From: a virus
Length of the DNA: 48,864 nt
Reading direction: 5' to 3' (one strand)
Virus record (IMG/VR): IMGVR_UViG_3300020428_000019
Span: 1-48,864 of that record
The notes below the pieces were generated by a model. That model was not told the origin of the DNA, searched no databases, and worked only from the letters and a program-made list of their open reading frames with translations. The translations under genes and the position numbers were made by a program. Shown here one piece after another: positions 25,677 to 33,292 of this stretch (its first letter is position 1; every line of letters starts with the position of its first letter).

Positions 25677-25736
25677 CCGGCAACCGCCGGCGGGGCAGGC
25701 GGCCTCTCTCTCACTCTCTCTCAACCGCCTGCCCCG
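25677..25736 (+). terminator. GC-rich double hairpin, probable terminator
   Basis: A small stem CCGGC/GCCGG (25677-25690) is followed by a perfect 12-bp stem, CGGGGCAGGCGG (25691-25702) with its complement at 25725-25736. The loop is 22 bases of CT repeat. The DNA after it is ATTTATTTG, weakly T-rich. It separates the AAA+ operon from a late unit. GC content here is far above the rest of the window. Confidence 0.6.
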
Positions 25737-25745
25737 ATTTATTTG

Positions 25746-25753
25746 TATAAATA
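25746..25753 (+). promoter_or_regulatory. T4-type late promoter for the gene at 25787
   Basis: A perfect TATAAATA lies 33 bases before the ATG, with an AAGGGAG ribosome site in the leader. Confidence 0.84.
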
Positions 25754-25786
25754 GGAGAGAGAATATTTTCACAAGGGAGAATAAAA

Positions 25787-26122
25787 ATGGCTTACAGAAT
25801 CACGAGTCGGTTTGTGAGACCTGACACCGAAACTGACTTACCAATGTTGAATCTAGTTGACTCTGACTACAATGCTAGAACAACAAATTACTTAACATGG
25901 CTTGACGGTAGGTCTGATACCACCACTAGTACATGGTCTAGTGAAGACGGATTGACATTTGAGTTTAGGTTTGATTTTACTGATGAAGCATCTGCACTGG
26001 CATTTAAGTCGGCATACGATGCTCTTGACAAATCTACCCATGACCCACAGGACTCATCAGCATATAAAACTTATATGACCGATAACAATATCACTTATAC
26101 TACAGTCATGGCTGAGGTATAA
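25787..26122 (+). CDS. Hypothetical late protein
   Basis: 111 residues between a late promoter and the gp45 promoter. It begins MAYRITSRFVRPDTETDLPM, contains TSTWSSEDGLTFEFRFDF and ends in a mixed helix. The composition is Thr/Asp/Ser-rich and soluble. I do not know the family. Late control suggests a virion, assembly or lysis role, but nothing in the sequence settles it. Confidence 0.75.
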   Translation: MAYRITSRFVRPDTETDLPMLNLVDSDYNARTTNYLTWLDGRSDTTTSTWSSEDGLTFEFRFDFTDEASALAFKSAYDALDKSTHDPQDSSAYKTYMTDNNITYTTVMAEV

Positions 26123-26129
26123 AACACCC

Positions 26130-26159
26130 TTGACACCCACCTAGTATTTGTGGTATTAT
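26130..26159 (+). promoter_or_regulatory. Sigma70-type promoter before gp45
   Basis: TTGACA at 26130-26135, 18 bases, TATTAT at 26154-26159, in the AACACCCTTGACA and GGTATTAT contexts shared with 13852. It starts the replisome transcript. Confidence 0.78.
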
Positions 26160-26188
26160 TTTATTATGAATTTTGATTGGAGTATATT

Positions 26189-26842
26189 ATGAAAGTATCA
26201 AAGGAAACTCTTGAGCAACTCAAGAACTTTGCAACCATCAACACAAACTTGATGGTCAAAGAAGGCAACCAACTTGCCACAGTTGCAAACTCAATGAACA
26301 TCTTGGCAAAGGCGAATGTGTCAGAAACATTCCCAAGAGAGTTCGCTATCTATGACCTAAATCAGTTTCTTGCATTGCTCACCATGAGTGATGATACTGA
26401 ACTGTCATTCGGTGATGAATCCGTGACAGTGAACATGGGAGCGGGTTCCTTTGAGTATTACTATGCTGAACCCTCAGTCATTAAAGCAGCGCCTGACAGG
26501 GAAATTGAGGTCGAGGCAAAGTATCAGACTACCCTTGATGGAGATTCCATCATCAAAATACAGAGAGCTGCCTCTGCTATCTCTGCGCCATTCTTGAGTA
26601 TTGTTTCTCGTGATGGTTCAGTGTCAGTCAATGTTGGTGACCCCAACACCCCCAAGAGCAATAGCTTCTCAACGATGATTGGAACTTCCGATGTGGAGTT
26701 TGATGCTCGACTCTCTATTGAGTCACTAAAAGTTATACCCGACACTTACGAAGTCACCGTAGGAACTAAACCTGTTCTTATGTTCAAGAACGACAAGAGA
26801 ACCTATTGGTTGGCTTTAGACCCATCTTCACAGACCAGTTAG
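26189..26842 (+). CDS. gp45: Sliding clamp gp45
   Basis: 217 residues from ATG 26189 (T4 gp45 228), with TTGGAG upstream; a TTG four codons earlier is a less likely start. MKVSKETLEQLKNFATINTNLMVKEGNQLATVA and the C-terminal KPVLMFKNDKRTYWLALDP match the clamp family. The trimer tethers polymerase to DNA and also activates late transcription with gp55 and gp33. It is the first gene of a replication operon. Confidence 0.95.
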   Translation: MKVSKETLEQLKNFATINTNLMVKEGNQLATVANSMNILAKANVSETFPREFAIYDLNQFLALLTMSDDTELSFGDESVTVNMGAGSFEYYYAEPSVIKAAPDREIEVEAKYQTTLDGDSIIKIQRAASAISAPFLSIVSRDGSVSVNVGDPNTPKSNSFSTMIGTSDVEFDARLSIESLKVIPDTYEVTVGTKPVLMFKNDKRTYWLALDPSSQTS

Positions 26843-26853
26843 GAGAAAAATAA

Positions 26854-27483
26854 ATGAAGGTTGAAGTAGGACAACGAGTCCCGATGGATGTCGTATGGAA
26901 TGTACGAGTCCGTTCAGAAGAGATGGTTGCTGCTGGTGAGGAAAATCCTTACAAGTGGCAGTTGTTTTCTTCTGGAGATTATTTTGCAGGCAAACGAGTA
27001 ATTGTTTTTGCTTTGCCTGGAGCATTTACACCAACATGTTCGGCAAAACAATTGCCTGGCTATGAACAAAACTACAAAGCTTTCCGTAAAGCAGGAGTCG
27101 ATGAAATTTACTGTTTGTCAGTCAACGATAGTTTTACTATGAACGCTTGGTTTAGATATCAACGAATTGAAAATATCAAACCGATTGGTGACGGTTCTGG
27201 CCAATTCACTGAACAGATGGGTGCTTTGGTTGATAAACATAACTTAACTTTTGGTAAGAGGTCATGGCGATACTCCATGCTTGTTAATGATGGTATTGTT
27301 GAAACTGCATTTGTTGAAGCTGGTTTCCAAGATAATTGCCCAACAGATCCATTTGAAATTTCTGATGCTGCTACTATGTATGATTACGTTACCAATAAAA
27401 GTTCAGTGGTGAATGAAACAAAAGGAAGGCAACTAGAGTTAGAGTTGCATGACAGCACAAAGAAGTCTGAAAAGTTTGGATAG
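26854..27483 (+). CDS. Peroxiredoxin (Prx5-like) with C-terminal extension
   Basis: 209 residues, AGGAG ribosome site. The active site PGAFTPTCSAKQLPGY holds the peroxidatic Cys62 and is typical of the Prx5 group. Cys87 (EIYCLSVND) is the other conserved-looking cysteine; whether it resolves is unknown. The last 40 residues after the normal fold end are Lys/Glu-rich and extra. The enzyme reduces peroxides, so it may protect the phage's replication machinery from oxidative stress. It is placed between clamp and clamp loader, an unusual spot for a redox gene. Confidence 0.9.
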   Translation: MKVEVGQRVPMDVVWNVRVRSEEMVAAGEENPYKWQLFSSGDYFAGKRVIVFALPGAFTPTCSAKQLPGYEQNYKAFRKAGVDEIYCLSVNDSFTMNAWFRYQRIENIKPIGDGSGQFTEQMGALVDKHNLTFGKRSWRYSMLVNDGIVETAFVEAGFQDNCPTDPFEISDAATMYDYVTNKSSVVNETKGRQLELELHDSTKKSEKFG

Positions 27484-28236
27484 ATGAATCAAAAAATTGT
27501 TATGGTGTCTGGTGGGTTTGACCCACTACACGGTGGACATATCGCACTACTAGAAGCGGCAAAGAAACTTGGTGATACTTTAGTGGTCGGTTTGAACAGT
27601 GATGAATGGTTATTCAGAAAAAAGGGTAAACCGTTCATGGACTTTTCACAAAGATTAGATATCATGGCAAACTTAAAGATGATTGATCACGTTGTCCCAT
27701 TTGATGATGATGATGGGACGGCGAATCAATTTATTAAAGATTGTATGAGGGTTTATGGCCCTGACTGTCATTACATTTTTGCTAATGGCGGTGACCGAAA
27801 CGGTAGTAACATACCAGAGGATGTTAGTGGTGTATGTTGGTACAGTGGAGTAGGTGGCGAGAACAAAAGAAACTCCAGTTCTAATCTCAATAGAACAAGA
27901 AGGCATTGGGGATTCTTTGATGAGGTGTTAAAGTACACTGATGCGAAGGTAAAAGTTTTGGAACTTGAACCTTACAAAAAGATATCTTATCAGAGACATT
28001 TTTATCGTGGCGAGTTCTGGTTTATTTTACAGGGCGAATGTCTGATAAAACACAGTGTCGGCCCGAGTGGTAATTACAAACATTTCACCTTGACAAAACA
28101 CGATAGTTTTAGTATAATGCCATATCATTGGCATCAAGTTGAGAACATTGGTAATGAACCTTTGAGAATTTTAGAAATACAGTATGGTAGTTATCTTGAA
28201 GAAGATGACATTGAACGTGAGGAGATAATGCATTGA
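27484..28236 (+). CDS. Nucleotidyltransferase-cupin fusion
   Basis: 250 residues directly after the peroxiredoxin stop. Residues 1-145: cytidylyltransferase fold with SGGFDPLHGGHIALL (HxGH) and NSDEWLFRKKGKPF, closest to HldE/RfaE-type enzymes. Residues about 155-245: a cupin, as in mannose-6-phosphate isomerase/GDP-mannose enzymes (HFYRGEFWFILQGECLIK ... MPYHWHQVENIGNEPLRILEIQYG), with His and Glu ligands. The pair would activate and isomerise a sugar phosphate. It belongs with the sugar genes at 12479, 15559 and 15954 by theme. An internal perfect promoter is listed separately. Confidence 0.87.
   Translation: MNQKIVMVSGGFDPLHGGHIALLEAAKKLGDTLVVGLNSDEWLFRKKGKPFMDFSQRLDIMANLKMIDHVVPFDDDDGTANQFIKDCMRVYGPDCHYIFANGGDRNGSNIPEDVSGVCWYSGVGGENKRNSSSNLNRTRRHWGFFDEVLKYTDAKVKVLELEPYKKISYQRHFYRGEFWFILQGECLIKHSVGPSGNYKHFTLTKHDSFSIMPYHWHQVENIGNEPLRILEIQYGSYLEEDDIEREEIMH
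28090..28118 (+). promoter_or_regulatory. Perfect sigma70-type promoter before clamp loader genes
   Basis: TTGACA at 28090-28095, exactly 17 bases, TATAAT at 28113-28118, inside the cupin part of the preceding gene. It lies 115 bases before the small gene at 28233 and about 290 before gp44, so it could raise clamp-loader expression independently of gp45. Confidence 0.62.
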
Positions 28237-28409
28237 AGAAAAAGAATGTGACCCAAAGACGCCTCGTTGCTTTGGAAAATTTGAGGAAGTCAAAGTTCTT
28301 CCCTAAGAAGATTCGGTCTGGTAAAAAATTACAAGACCGTTCTCAAGAGACTTGGGAGGCAAACAAGCTTGCCCAGATAGAAATCCTTGAGAAAAGGACT
28401 CGCACATGA
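28233..28409 (+). CDS. Small basic protein, TTG start
   Basis: 58 residues, starting with TTG at 28233 coupled to the stop of the gene before (TTGA) and preceded by GAGGAG. It ends by ATGA overlap with gp44. The sequence (MKKKNVTQRRLVALENLRKS, then FFPKKIRSGKK) is strongly basic, followed by a charged helix. The coupling on both sides supports translation. A nucleic-acid-binding role would fit its charge, but no family is recognised. Confidence 0.68.
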   Translation: MKKKNVTQRRLVALENLRKSKFFPKKIRSGKKLQDRSQETWEANKLAQIEILEKRTRT

Positions 28410-29335
28410 AGGAGTTCTTGTGGGTAGAAAAATACAGGCCTGACACAATCTTGGATTGTGTTTTGCCTGATAGGTTGAAGAGTGTTTTTGATGACATAGT
28501 GGCACAAGGTGAGATACCAAACATGTTACTGTGTGGAACTGCCGGCACAGGTAAGACCACTGTTGCTAAGGCATTGTGTAGAGAACTTGGTGTTGATTAT
28601 ATTCTCATCAATGGTTCTGATGAATCTGGTATCGATGTATTGAGAACAAAGATAAGAGACTTTGCTTCCACTGTTAGTTTTGGTGGGCAGACCAAAGTTG
28701 TTATCTTGGACGAGGCAGACTACCTTAATCCCAACTCAACACAACCCGCTCTCAGGGCATTCATCGAAGAGTTTTCTGCCAACTGTCGGTTCATCTTTAC
28801 ATGTAATTTCAAGAACCGTATCATCGAACCACTGCATAGTCGAACTACTGTGATTGATTTCAAACTCAACAAGGGTGAGAAACAAGTCATGGCTACTAAG
28901 TTCATGCAACGAATGAAAACAATCCTTGGTAGAGAACAGATTGAGTTCTCTGATAAAGTGATTGCTGAGTTGTTGATGAAGTATTTTCCAGACTATCGCC
29001 GTGTTCTAAACGAACTCCAACGGTATTCAAGGTCTGGTGTTATCGATGAGGGTATCCTAAGTAACATCGCTGAGGTCAACATGAAGGGACTCTACGATGC
29101 GCTCAAGGAGAAAGACTGGCGAAAGATGCGTATGTGGGTTGTCAACAATATAGACAATGACCCCACTGGATTGTATCGTAAAGTTTATGATGGTCTCGTG
29201 GATAAAGTAAAACAAGTGCCACATCTCGTGTTGTTGATTGCAGACTATCAATACAAGTCTGCTTTTGTTGCTGACCAAGAAATCAACATGACTGCTTGTC
29301 TCACAGATATCATGGCCAGTTGCGAATTTAAATGA
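28406..29335 (+). CDS. gp44: Clamp loader large subunit gp44
   Basis: AAA+ ATPase of 309 residues (T4 319). It has WVEKYRP, Walker A GTAGTGKT near residue 44, Walker B VVILDEADYLN near 99 and sensor FTCNFKNRIIEPLHSR. With gp62 it opens the gp45 clamp onto primed DNA. Gp62 is not adjacent as in T4; three genes for an oxygenase and small proteins and one glycosyltransferase-like gene lie in between. Confidence 0.95.
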   Translation: MKEFLWVEKYRPDTILDCVLPDRLKSVFDDIVAQGEIPNMLLCGTAGTGKTTVAKALCRELGVDYILINGSDESGIDVLRTKIRDFASTVSFGGQTKVVILDEADYLNPNSTQPALRAFIEEFSANCRFIFTCNFKNRIIEPLHSRTTVIDFKLNKGEKQVMATKFMQRMKTILGREQIEFSDKVIAELLMKYFPDYRRVLNELQRYSRSGVIDEGILSNIAEVNMKGLYDALKEKDWRKMRMWVVNNIDNDPTGLYRKVYDGLVDKVKQVPHLVLLIADYQYKSAFVADQEINMTACLTDIMASCEFK

Positions 29336-30126
29336 TTAGTTTTGACCTAGACCTCAAAAATGCCACTGACGAAGATGCTCGATTAATAACTGAAGCCGTT
29401 TTGAGTGACGGAGTTGTGGTGATAAGGAATCAAGTGTTGACTCCCGATGAAGAGGTTGATTTTTGTGAACGTATCGGCAACTGCCAAGAGTACACTGATG
29501 TCGATAGAACCAAGCATATTGCTTGTCACTCAAAAATTTTAAGGGTCACTGGTGAAAAAGATGAACATGGCGAGGAAGGTTTGTTTGGTCATACCAGTGC
29601 TTTAGATTGGCATGCCAATCAGGCAAGTAACTATGAACGTGCGCCATTGATTTGGTTGTATGGTGTCAAGGGAACTGAAGGTAGTTGTACAAGTTGGATT
29701 GACATGCAGGCTGCGTACAATGATTTACCAAAATCTGAACAAGAAGAACTATCCGATATACAAATCACACTAGGGTATAAGTCTGGTTCTTATTCTGATA
29801 GTAAATTCTTTGTGGAACATCATGCCACTGACAGACCTTTCAATTTGGTTCATACTAATGATGCTGGCAAAACTGGATTCTATTTTCCATTCCTTCAGAT
29901 ATTTGGCATAGTGGGAATGGGAGAGTGGGGATTTGAGACTACGATGGAATACTTGAAACAACATGTCTTACAGGAAAAGTATAGATATGATCATTACTGG
30001 AAAGATGGCGATATAGTCATAAGCGAACAGTGGTTGACCATTCATAAGAGACATGAATTCGATAACATGGATACAAGATTATTGCATAGGATAGCTTTCG
30101 ACTATGAGAGATATAGCAGACAGTGA
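29332..30126 (+). CDS. TauD-like dioxygenase with altered metal site
   Basis: 264 residues, ATGA-coupled to gp44. TauD/TfdA pattern: GVVVIRNQVLTPDE, then LDWHANQ at the place of the iron-binding W-H-x-D, a second His at 238 (LTIHKRHEF) and the 2OG-binding R253 (LLHRIAFDYERY). The acidic ligand is replaced by Asn96 (H94-A-N96). My memory of cyanophage homologues is that they show a similar HxN, so it may be a subclass rather than a dead copy. The substrate is unknown. Confidence 0.83.
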   Translation: MISFDLDLKNATDEDARLITEAVLSDGVVVIRNQVLTPDEEVDFCERIGNCQEYTDVDRTKHIACHSKILRVTGEKDEHGEEGLFGHTSALDWHANQASNYERAPLIWLYGVKGTEGSCTSWIDMQAAYNDLPKSEQEELSDIQITLGYKSGSYSDSKFFVEHHATDRPFNLVHTNDAGKTGFYFPFLQIFGIVGMGEWGFETTMEYLKQHVLQEKYRYDHYWKDGDIVISEQWLTIHKRHEFDNMDTRLLHRIAFDYERYSRQ

Positions 30127-30286
30127 GTGCGGATTTTCAAATCGTGATGATGCTTTGAGAAGAATCAGGTCTTGTTTGAATGCTTCTGCTCGAGCTCAGA
30201 ACGAGGGGTTTGCCAAATTTTGGTATGAAGTTGCAAATATTATTGCGATACGCAATGAAGTGAACATCAAGGAGATTGTAAATTGA
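30104..30286 (+). CDS. Small conserved protein
   Basis: 60 residues starting at ATG 30104, overlapping the dioxygenase by 23 bases. Helical sequence: NRDDALRRIRSCLNASARAQNEGFAKFWYEVANIIAIRN. Similar short proteins are found near the clamp-loader genes of marine T4-likes by my recollection; no function known. It ends by coupling to the TTG-start gene that follows. Confidence 0.66.
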   Translation: MRDIADSECGFSNRDDALRRIRSCLNASARAQNEGFAKFWYEVANIIAIRNEVNIKEIVN

Positions 30287-30384
30287 AAAACAAATGTGAA
30301 TGTGGCGGCAGACGCAGAAATAGTATCGCCCTCATGGTTGTATTGATTTTGTTTGCAATATTTTATACCGTACCTGTGATATGA
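30283..30384 (+). CDS. Tiny membrane protein with CxC motif, TTG start
   Basis: 33 residues from TTG 30283, preceded by AAGGAGATTG and coupled to the gene before. The N-terminus, MKNKCECGGRRRN, carries a Cys-x-Cys and four basic residues; the rest (IALMVVLILFAIFYTVPVI) is one membrane span. The stop overlaps the next start by ATGA. Coupling on both sides and a strong ribosome site support it despite its size. Confidence 0.58.
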   Translation: MKNKCECGGRRRNSIALMVVLILFAIFYTVPVI

Positions 30385-31376
30385 GTGGCCCTTTACCAAA
30401 TTGGGGTAACCCAGAGTACATGGGTGTACTTGTAGATGAAGTCTGGTTACCTTTGCACACGCACAAAGATAAGTTGATGGACGGCACTTGGAAAGATAAA
30501 GATGTCGTAGTCTACAATCCTGTGGAGTGTAGAATTCCAGATACTATTGGAGAACGTGGACTGACGATACCATACTTTAGTTACAATGATTTGGATGTAA
30601 AGTCGTTCAAAGAATATAATGCTTCAATCAACAGCACAATACCAAACATTGCTGATAACATTTCCATAGAAGGTTGGCCATGGCATTGGGCGTGGATGAC
30701 AGCGATGATTGGTGCTAGACAAATGAATGGTAAACCAGATTGGATTGAACCGCCAACAGGAGACTTCACCTGTCTTAATAACAAGATAAAACCACACAGA
30801 GATTTGATGTGGAATCTATTGAGTGACCGTGGACTTCTAAATGATAGTTGTACATATGTTTATCGTGGAGTTACGGTAGACGTTGTGGGTGACGCTATAC
30901 CAGACTTGGGTGAGATTATGATTCCAGAGTTCTATAGATACTCACTGATAGATTTAGTCAATGAGTCAGACGTAGAACAAATATTTCTTACAGAAAAAAC
31001 TTGGAGGGCAGTGTTGATGGGTAAGATTCCATTGGTCTTTGCTGCTCCAAATTTTTATCACGCATTTCAACAATTGGGATTTCAACTACATGATGAGATT
31101 GATTACTCGTTTGACCATATCACTGACGATGGTTTTAGGGCTGATAGAATAGTAGACCAGTTGACTGCACTCAGAGACTATGATATAATAGACCTACATC
31201 ACAGGACTCTAGATGTTAGAGAAAATAATTTTAATAGATTGATGGATGTCTTCATGCAAGAAAGACTACCAGATTGGATGTTGGGGGATATTACCCCATT
31301 CAAATACATGAAAGAAAATAGAAAGGAATTTGCTGATATGGCAAGAGGATGGAAGGATCAACATCGTGATAGATGA
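30381..31376 (+). CDS. Glycosyltransferase-like protein
   Basis: 331 residues. The segment FLTEKTWRAVLMGKIPLVFAAPNFYHAFQQLGFQLHDEIDYSFDHITDD matches the end of fucosyltransferase-like glycosyltransferases of marine phages: invariant TEKT, then PLV or PFI, then LGF. The sequence LNNKIKPHRDLMWNLLSDRGLL is another shared block. It could modify phage or host glycans. It lies inside the replication operon between the small membrane protein and gp62. Confidence 0.7.
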   Translation: MSGPLPNWGNPEYMGVLVDEVWLPLHTHKDKLMDGTWKDKDVVVYNPVECRIPDTIGERGLTIPYFSYNDLDVKSFKEYNASINSTIPNIADNISIEGWPWHWAWMTAMIGARQMNGKPDWIEPPTGDFTCLNNKIKPHRDLMWNLLSDRGLLNDSCTYVYRGVTVDVVGDAIPDLGEIMIPEFYRYSLIDLVNESDVEQIFLTEKTWRAVLMGKIPLVFAAPNFYHAFQQLGFQLHDEIDYSFDHITDDGFRADRIVDQLTALRDYDIIDLHHRTLDVRENNFNRLMDVFMQERLPDWMLGDITPFKYMKENRKEFADMARGWKDQHRDR

Positions 31377-31815
31377 GTTGGGCCCAGCAAAGAAAACATA
31401 TGATGCTGAAGATTATGTTGTCAAAAAGAAAGGTATCAGTCCCTTTGATTTCGTGAAGAGCATACACGATACAAAGGAAGATCTAATGGTTGATGATTGG
31501 GCTGAGAAACAGTACAGTTCTTTTATTATCAACAAGGCATTGTCTCATGGTGCGGATACAGTTGTCCCAGCAAACGAGATGAATTCCAGACCTCACATTG
31601 ATGCTAGGTTGCAGTATGATTTTCTCAGGGGAATCATCCGTAAGAAAAGGCGGTTCAACAAGTGGTTGAAACCAGAACGCGAAGAGAACATAGAATTAGT
31701 CAAGGAGTATTTTGGATATAACAATGTCAAAGCTATGGAAGCACTTAGGATTCTGAGAGAATCTGACCTAGAACAAATGAAGTTATCTCTTAGAAAGGGT
31801 GGCAAAAACGCATAA
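31366..31815 (+). CDS. gp62: Clamp loader small subunit gp62
   Basis: 149 residues from GTG 31366 with GGAAGG upstream; a TTG at 31330 would add 12 residues and overlap the gene before more deeply. SPFDFVKSIHDTKEDLM, YSSFIINKALSHGADTVVPANEMN and DFLRGIIRKKRRFNKWLKPE match gp62 of marine T4-likes (T4 gp62 187). The small subunit holds the gp44 tetramer together. It is followed by the regA late promoter. Confidence 0.88.
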   Translation: MIDELGPAKKTYDAEDYVVKKKGISPFDFVKSIHDTKEDLMVDDWAEKQYSSFIINKALSHGADTVVPANEMNSRPHIDARLQYDFLRGIIRKKRRFNKWLKPEREENIELVKEYFGYNNVKAMEALRILRESDLEQMKLSLRKGGKNA

Positions 31816-31817
31816 TT

Positions 31818-31825
31818 TATAAATA
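31818..31825 (+). promoter_or_regulatory. T4-type late promoter before regA
   Basis: A perfect TATAAATA lies 42 bases before the regA ATG. Late control of regA in addition to read-through from the replication operon is suggested. The leader contains an AAAGG ribosome-site candidate. Confidence 0.8.
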
Positions 31826-31859
31826 ATCTTTATTGAATTAAAAAATAAAGGTTATTATA

Positions 31860-32273
31860 ATGAGTGCATTTTTTGACATTGATTACCCAGATTATAAACC
31901 AGTGGAAATAAAATTAAAAAGTGATGATGATTTTTTGAAGGTGAGAGAAACACTATCAAGAATAGGTGTCGCATCCAAGAAAGATAAAATTCTTTATCAA
32001 TCCTGTCACATTCTACATAAACAGGGCCGATATTTTATTACCCACTTCAAAGAACTTTTTGCTTTGGATGGCAAAGAAGCAGACTTAAGCGATTCGGATT
32101 TACAAAGAAGAAACGCAATTGCAAAACTTTTGAGCGATTGGGGTTTGATAGAGTTGTTAGATTCCGAAGTTGTTACGGAGACTGCTCCTATGAGTCAGAT
32201 AAAAATTCTCCCATACAAAGAAAAAGATGAGTGGACTTTAGTGACCAAGTATAATATTGGTAGAAAAAAGTAA
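31860..32273 (+). CDS. regA: Translational repressor RegA
   Basis: 137 residues (T4 RegA 122). The core reads DDFLKVRETLSRIGVASKKDKILYQSCHILHKQGRYFITHFKELFALDG and RRNAIAKLLSDWGLIE, nearly colinear with T4 RegA. RegA binds start regions of early phage mRNAs and blocks translation. There is an extra segment of about 14 residues at the N-terminus (SAFFDIDYPDYKPV) that T4 lacks. It sits between gp62 and gp43, as in T4. Confidence 0.95.
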   Translation: MSAFFDIDYPDYKPVEIKLKSDDDFLKVRETLSRIGVASKKDKILYQSCHILHKQGRYFITHFKELFALDGKEADLSDSDLQRRNAIAKLLSDWGLIELLDSEVVTETAPMSQIKILPYKEKDEWTLVTKYNIGRKK

Positions 32274-32283
32274 CACTTACCTC

Positions 32284-32312
32284 TTGACATTTCTATAAAG
32301 AAGTGTTATATA
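32284..32312 (+). promoter_or_regulatory. Sigma70-type promoter before hsp20
   Basis: TTGACA at 32284-32289, 17 bases, TATATA at 32307-32312, in the gap between regA and hsp20. It leaves a leader of about 55 bases with an AAAGGAG site. Confidence 0.68.
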
Positions 32313-32375
32313 TAGATCAGAGTTCGCCGAAAGGGTTCTCTTATTTTAATCTTGCTTAAAAAAAAGGAGACTACA

Positions 32376-32828
32376 ATGGTTACAGCTAGATTTACAGCAT
32401 CCGATTTAGATGCTTTCTTTCGCCCCTTCTCAATAGGATATGACAAAGTTTTTGATAATTTACATACCGTAAAAGATATTGCAAACAACTATCCCCCTTA
32501 CAACATTATCAAATCAGACTCCGACTCTTGGAGTATTGAGATGGCTTGTGCTGGATTCAAGGAAGACGAATTTAACATTCATCTTGTCCCAGAAGGCAAC
32601 AAGTTAGTTGTTCAAGGCGTTCAAGATAGAGGCGAAGACAAAACAGAATATGCCTACAAAGGTATCGCTGCTAGGAACTTCACGAGGACATTTGCTCTGA
32701 CTGATAATACTAAAGTTGTTGGTGCTGATTATGTAGATGGCATGCTGAATATTTCTCTAGTCAGAGAGATACCAGAGGAACAAAAACCACAAGAAATAAA
32801 GGTGGGGAAACAATTCTTACAGGAGTGA
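32376..32828 (+). CDS. hsp20: Small heat-shock protein Hsp20
   Basis: 150 residues from ATG 32376, with AAAAGGAG upstream. Alpha-crystallin domain: PPYNIIKSDSDSWSIEMACAGFKEDEFNIHL ... GNKLVVQG ... GIAARNFTRTFAL, ending in DGMLNISLVREIPEEQKPQEIKV with the IxV-type tail. It is a holdase chaperone like IbpA. It is a nearly constant gene in marine T4-likes, probably helping assembly of virion proteins or protecting replication. It is followed by the Sm-like gene and gp43. Confidence 0.94.
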   Translation: MVTARFTASDLDAFFRPFSIGYDKVFDNLHTVKDIANNYPPYNIIKSDSDSWSIEMACAGFKEDEFNIHLVPEGNKLVVQGVQDRGEDKTEYAYKGIAARNFTRTFALTDNTKVVGADYVDGMLNISLVREIPEEQKPQEIKVGKQFLQE

Positions 32829-32835
32829 TTTCGTA

Positions 32836-33258
32836 ATGGCGAAGAAAAAAGGTGAAGAGACTGTCGAGGCCAATATTGGCCAAGAAGTTGAAATAAATTT
32901 TGATGATGTTGCTGAGAATAATGGATACGGTAAAACTAGTTTAATCGGTATTCGTTTAGTATCTAATCAGTATTCTGATTTGATTGGTCATCTAACTGAT
33001 GACAAAGAGGGTGGAAGATATGTCCTACAGAACCCAGCTGAGATAAAATACAAGGAAGTTACTGAAGGTGATATGAAAGGCAGATACTCTATTGTATTTG
33101 TTCCTTTTGCTCCATCTAGTGACGGAACAGTGTTTGTCCCATATGGCCAAGTTGGATTTGTATTTGAACCCAAATCTGATATCAAAAAAGAATATCTGTC
33201 TAAGTTTCAACATACGCAGTCTACTGGAGTCAAGACTCAACCAAAATTTGAAGGGTAA
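32836..33258 (+). CDS. Conserved Sm-like protein upstream of gp43
   Basis: 140 residues. TSLIGIRLVSNQYSDLIGHLTDD, YVLQNPAEIKYK and YSIVFVPFAPSSDGTVFVPYGQVGFVFEP give the strand pattern of an Sm-type barrel. It is a conserved hypothetical in the same place (hsp20 to gp43) of cyanophage genomes. The N-terminus is Lys-rich. An RNA-linked role is possible but not shown. Confidence 0.8.
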   Translation: MAKKKGEETVEANIGQEVEINFDDVAENNGYGKTSLIGIRLVSNQYSDLIGHLTDDKEGGRYVLQNPAEIKYKEVTEGDMKGRYSIVFVPFAPSSDGTVFVPYGQVGFVFEPKSDIKKEYLSKFQHTQSTGVKTQPKFEG

Positions 33259-33263
33259 CACCC

Positions 33264-33292
33264 TTGACATACACCCTTGGTTATGTTAATAT
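33264..33292 (+). promoter_or_regulatory. Sigma70-type promoter before gp43
   Basis: TTGACA at 33264-33269, 17 bases, TAATAT at 33287-33292. It has the AACACCCTTGACA context. AAGGGT-AAC-ACCCTT (33251-33265) forms a small inverted repeat over the stop codon and the -35 box. Confidence 0.74.
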
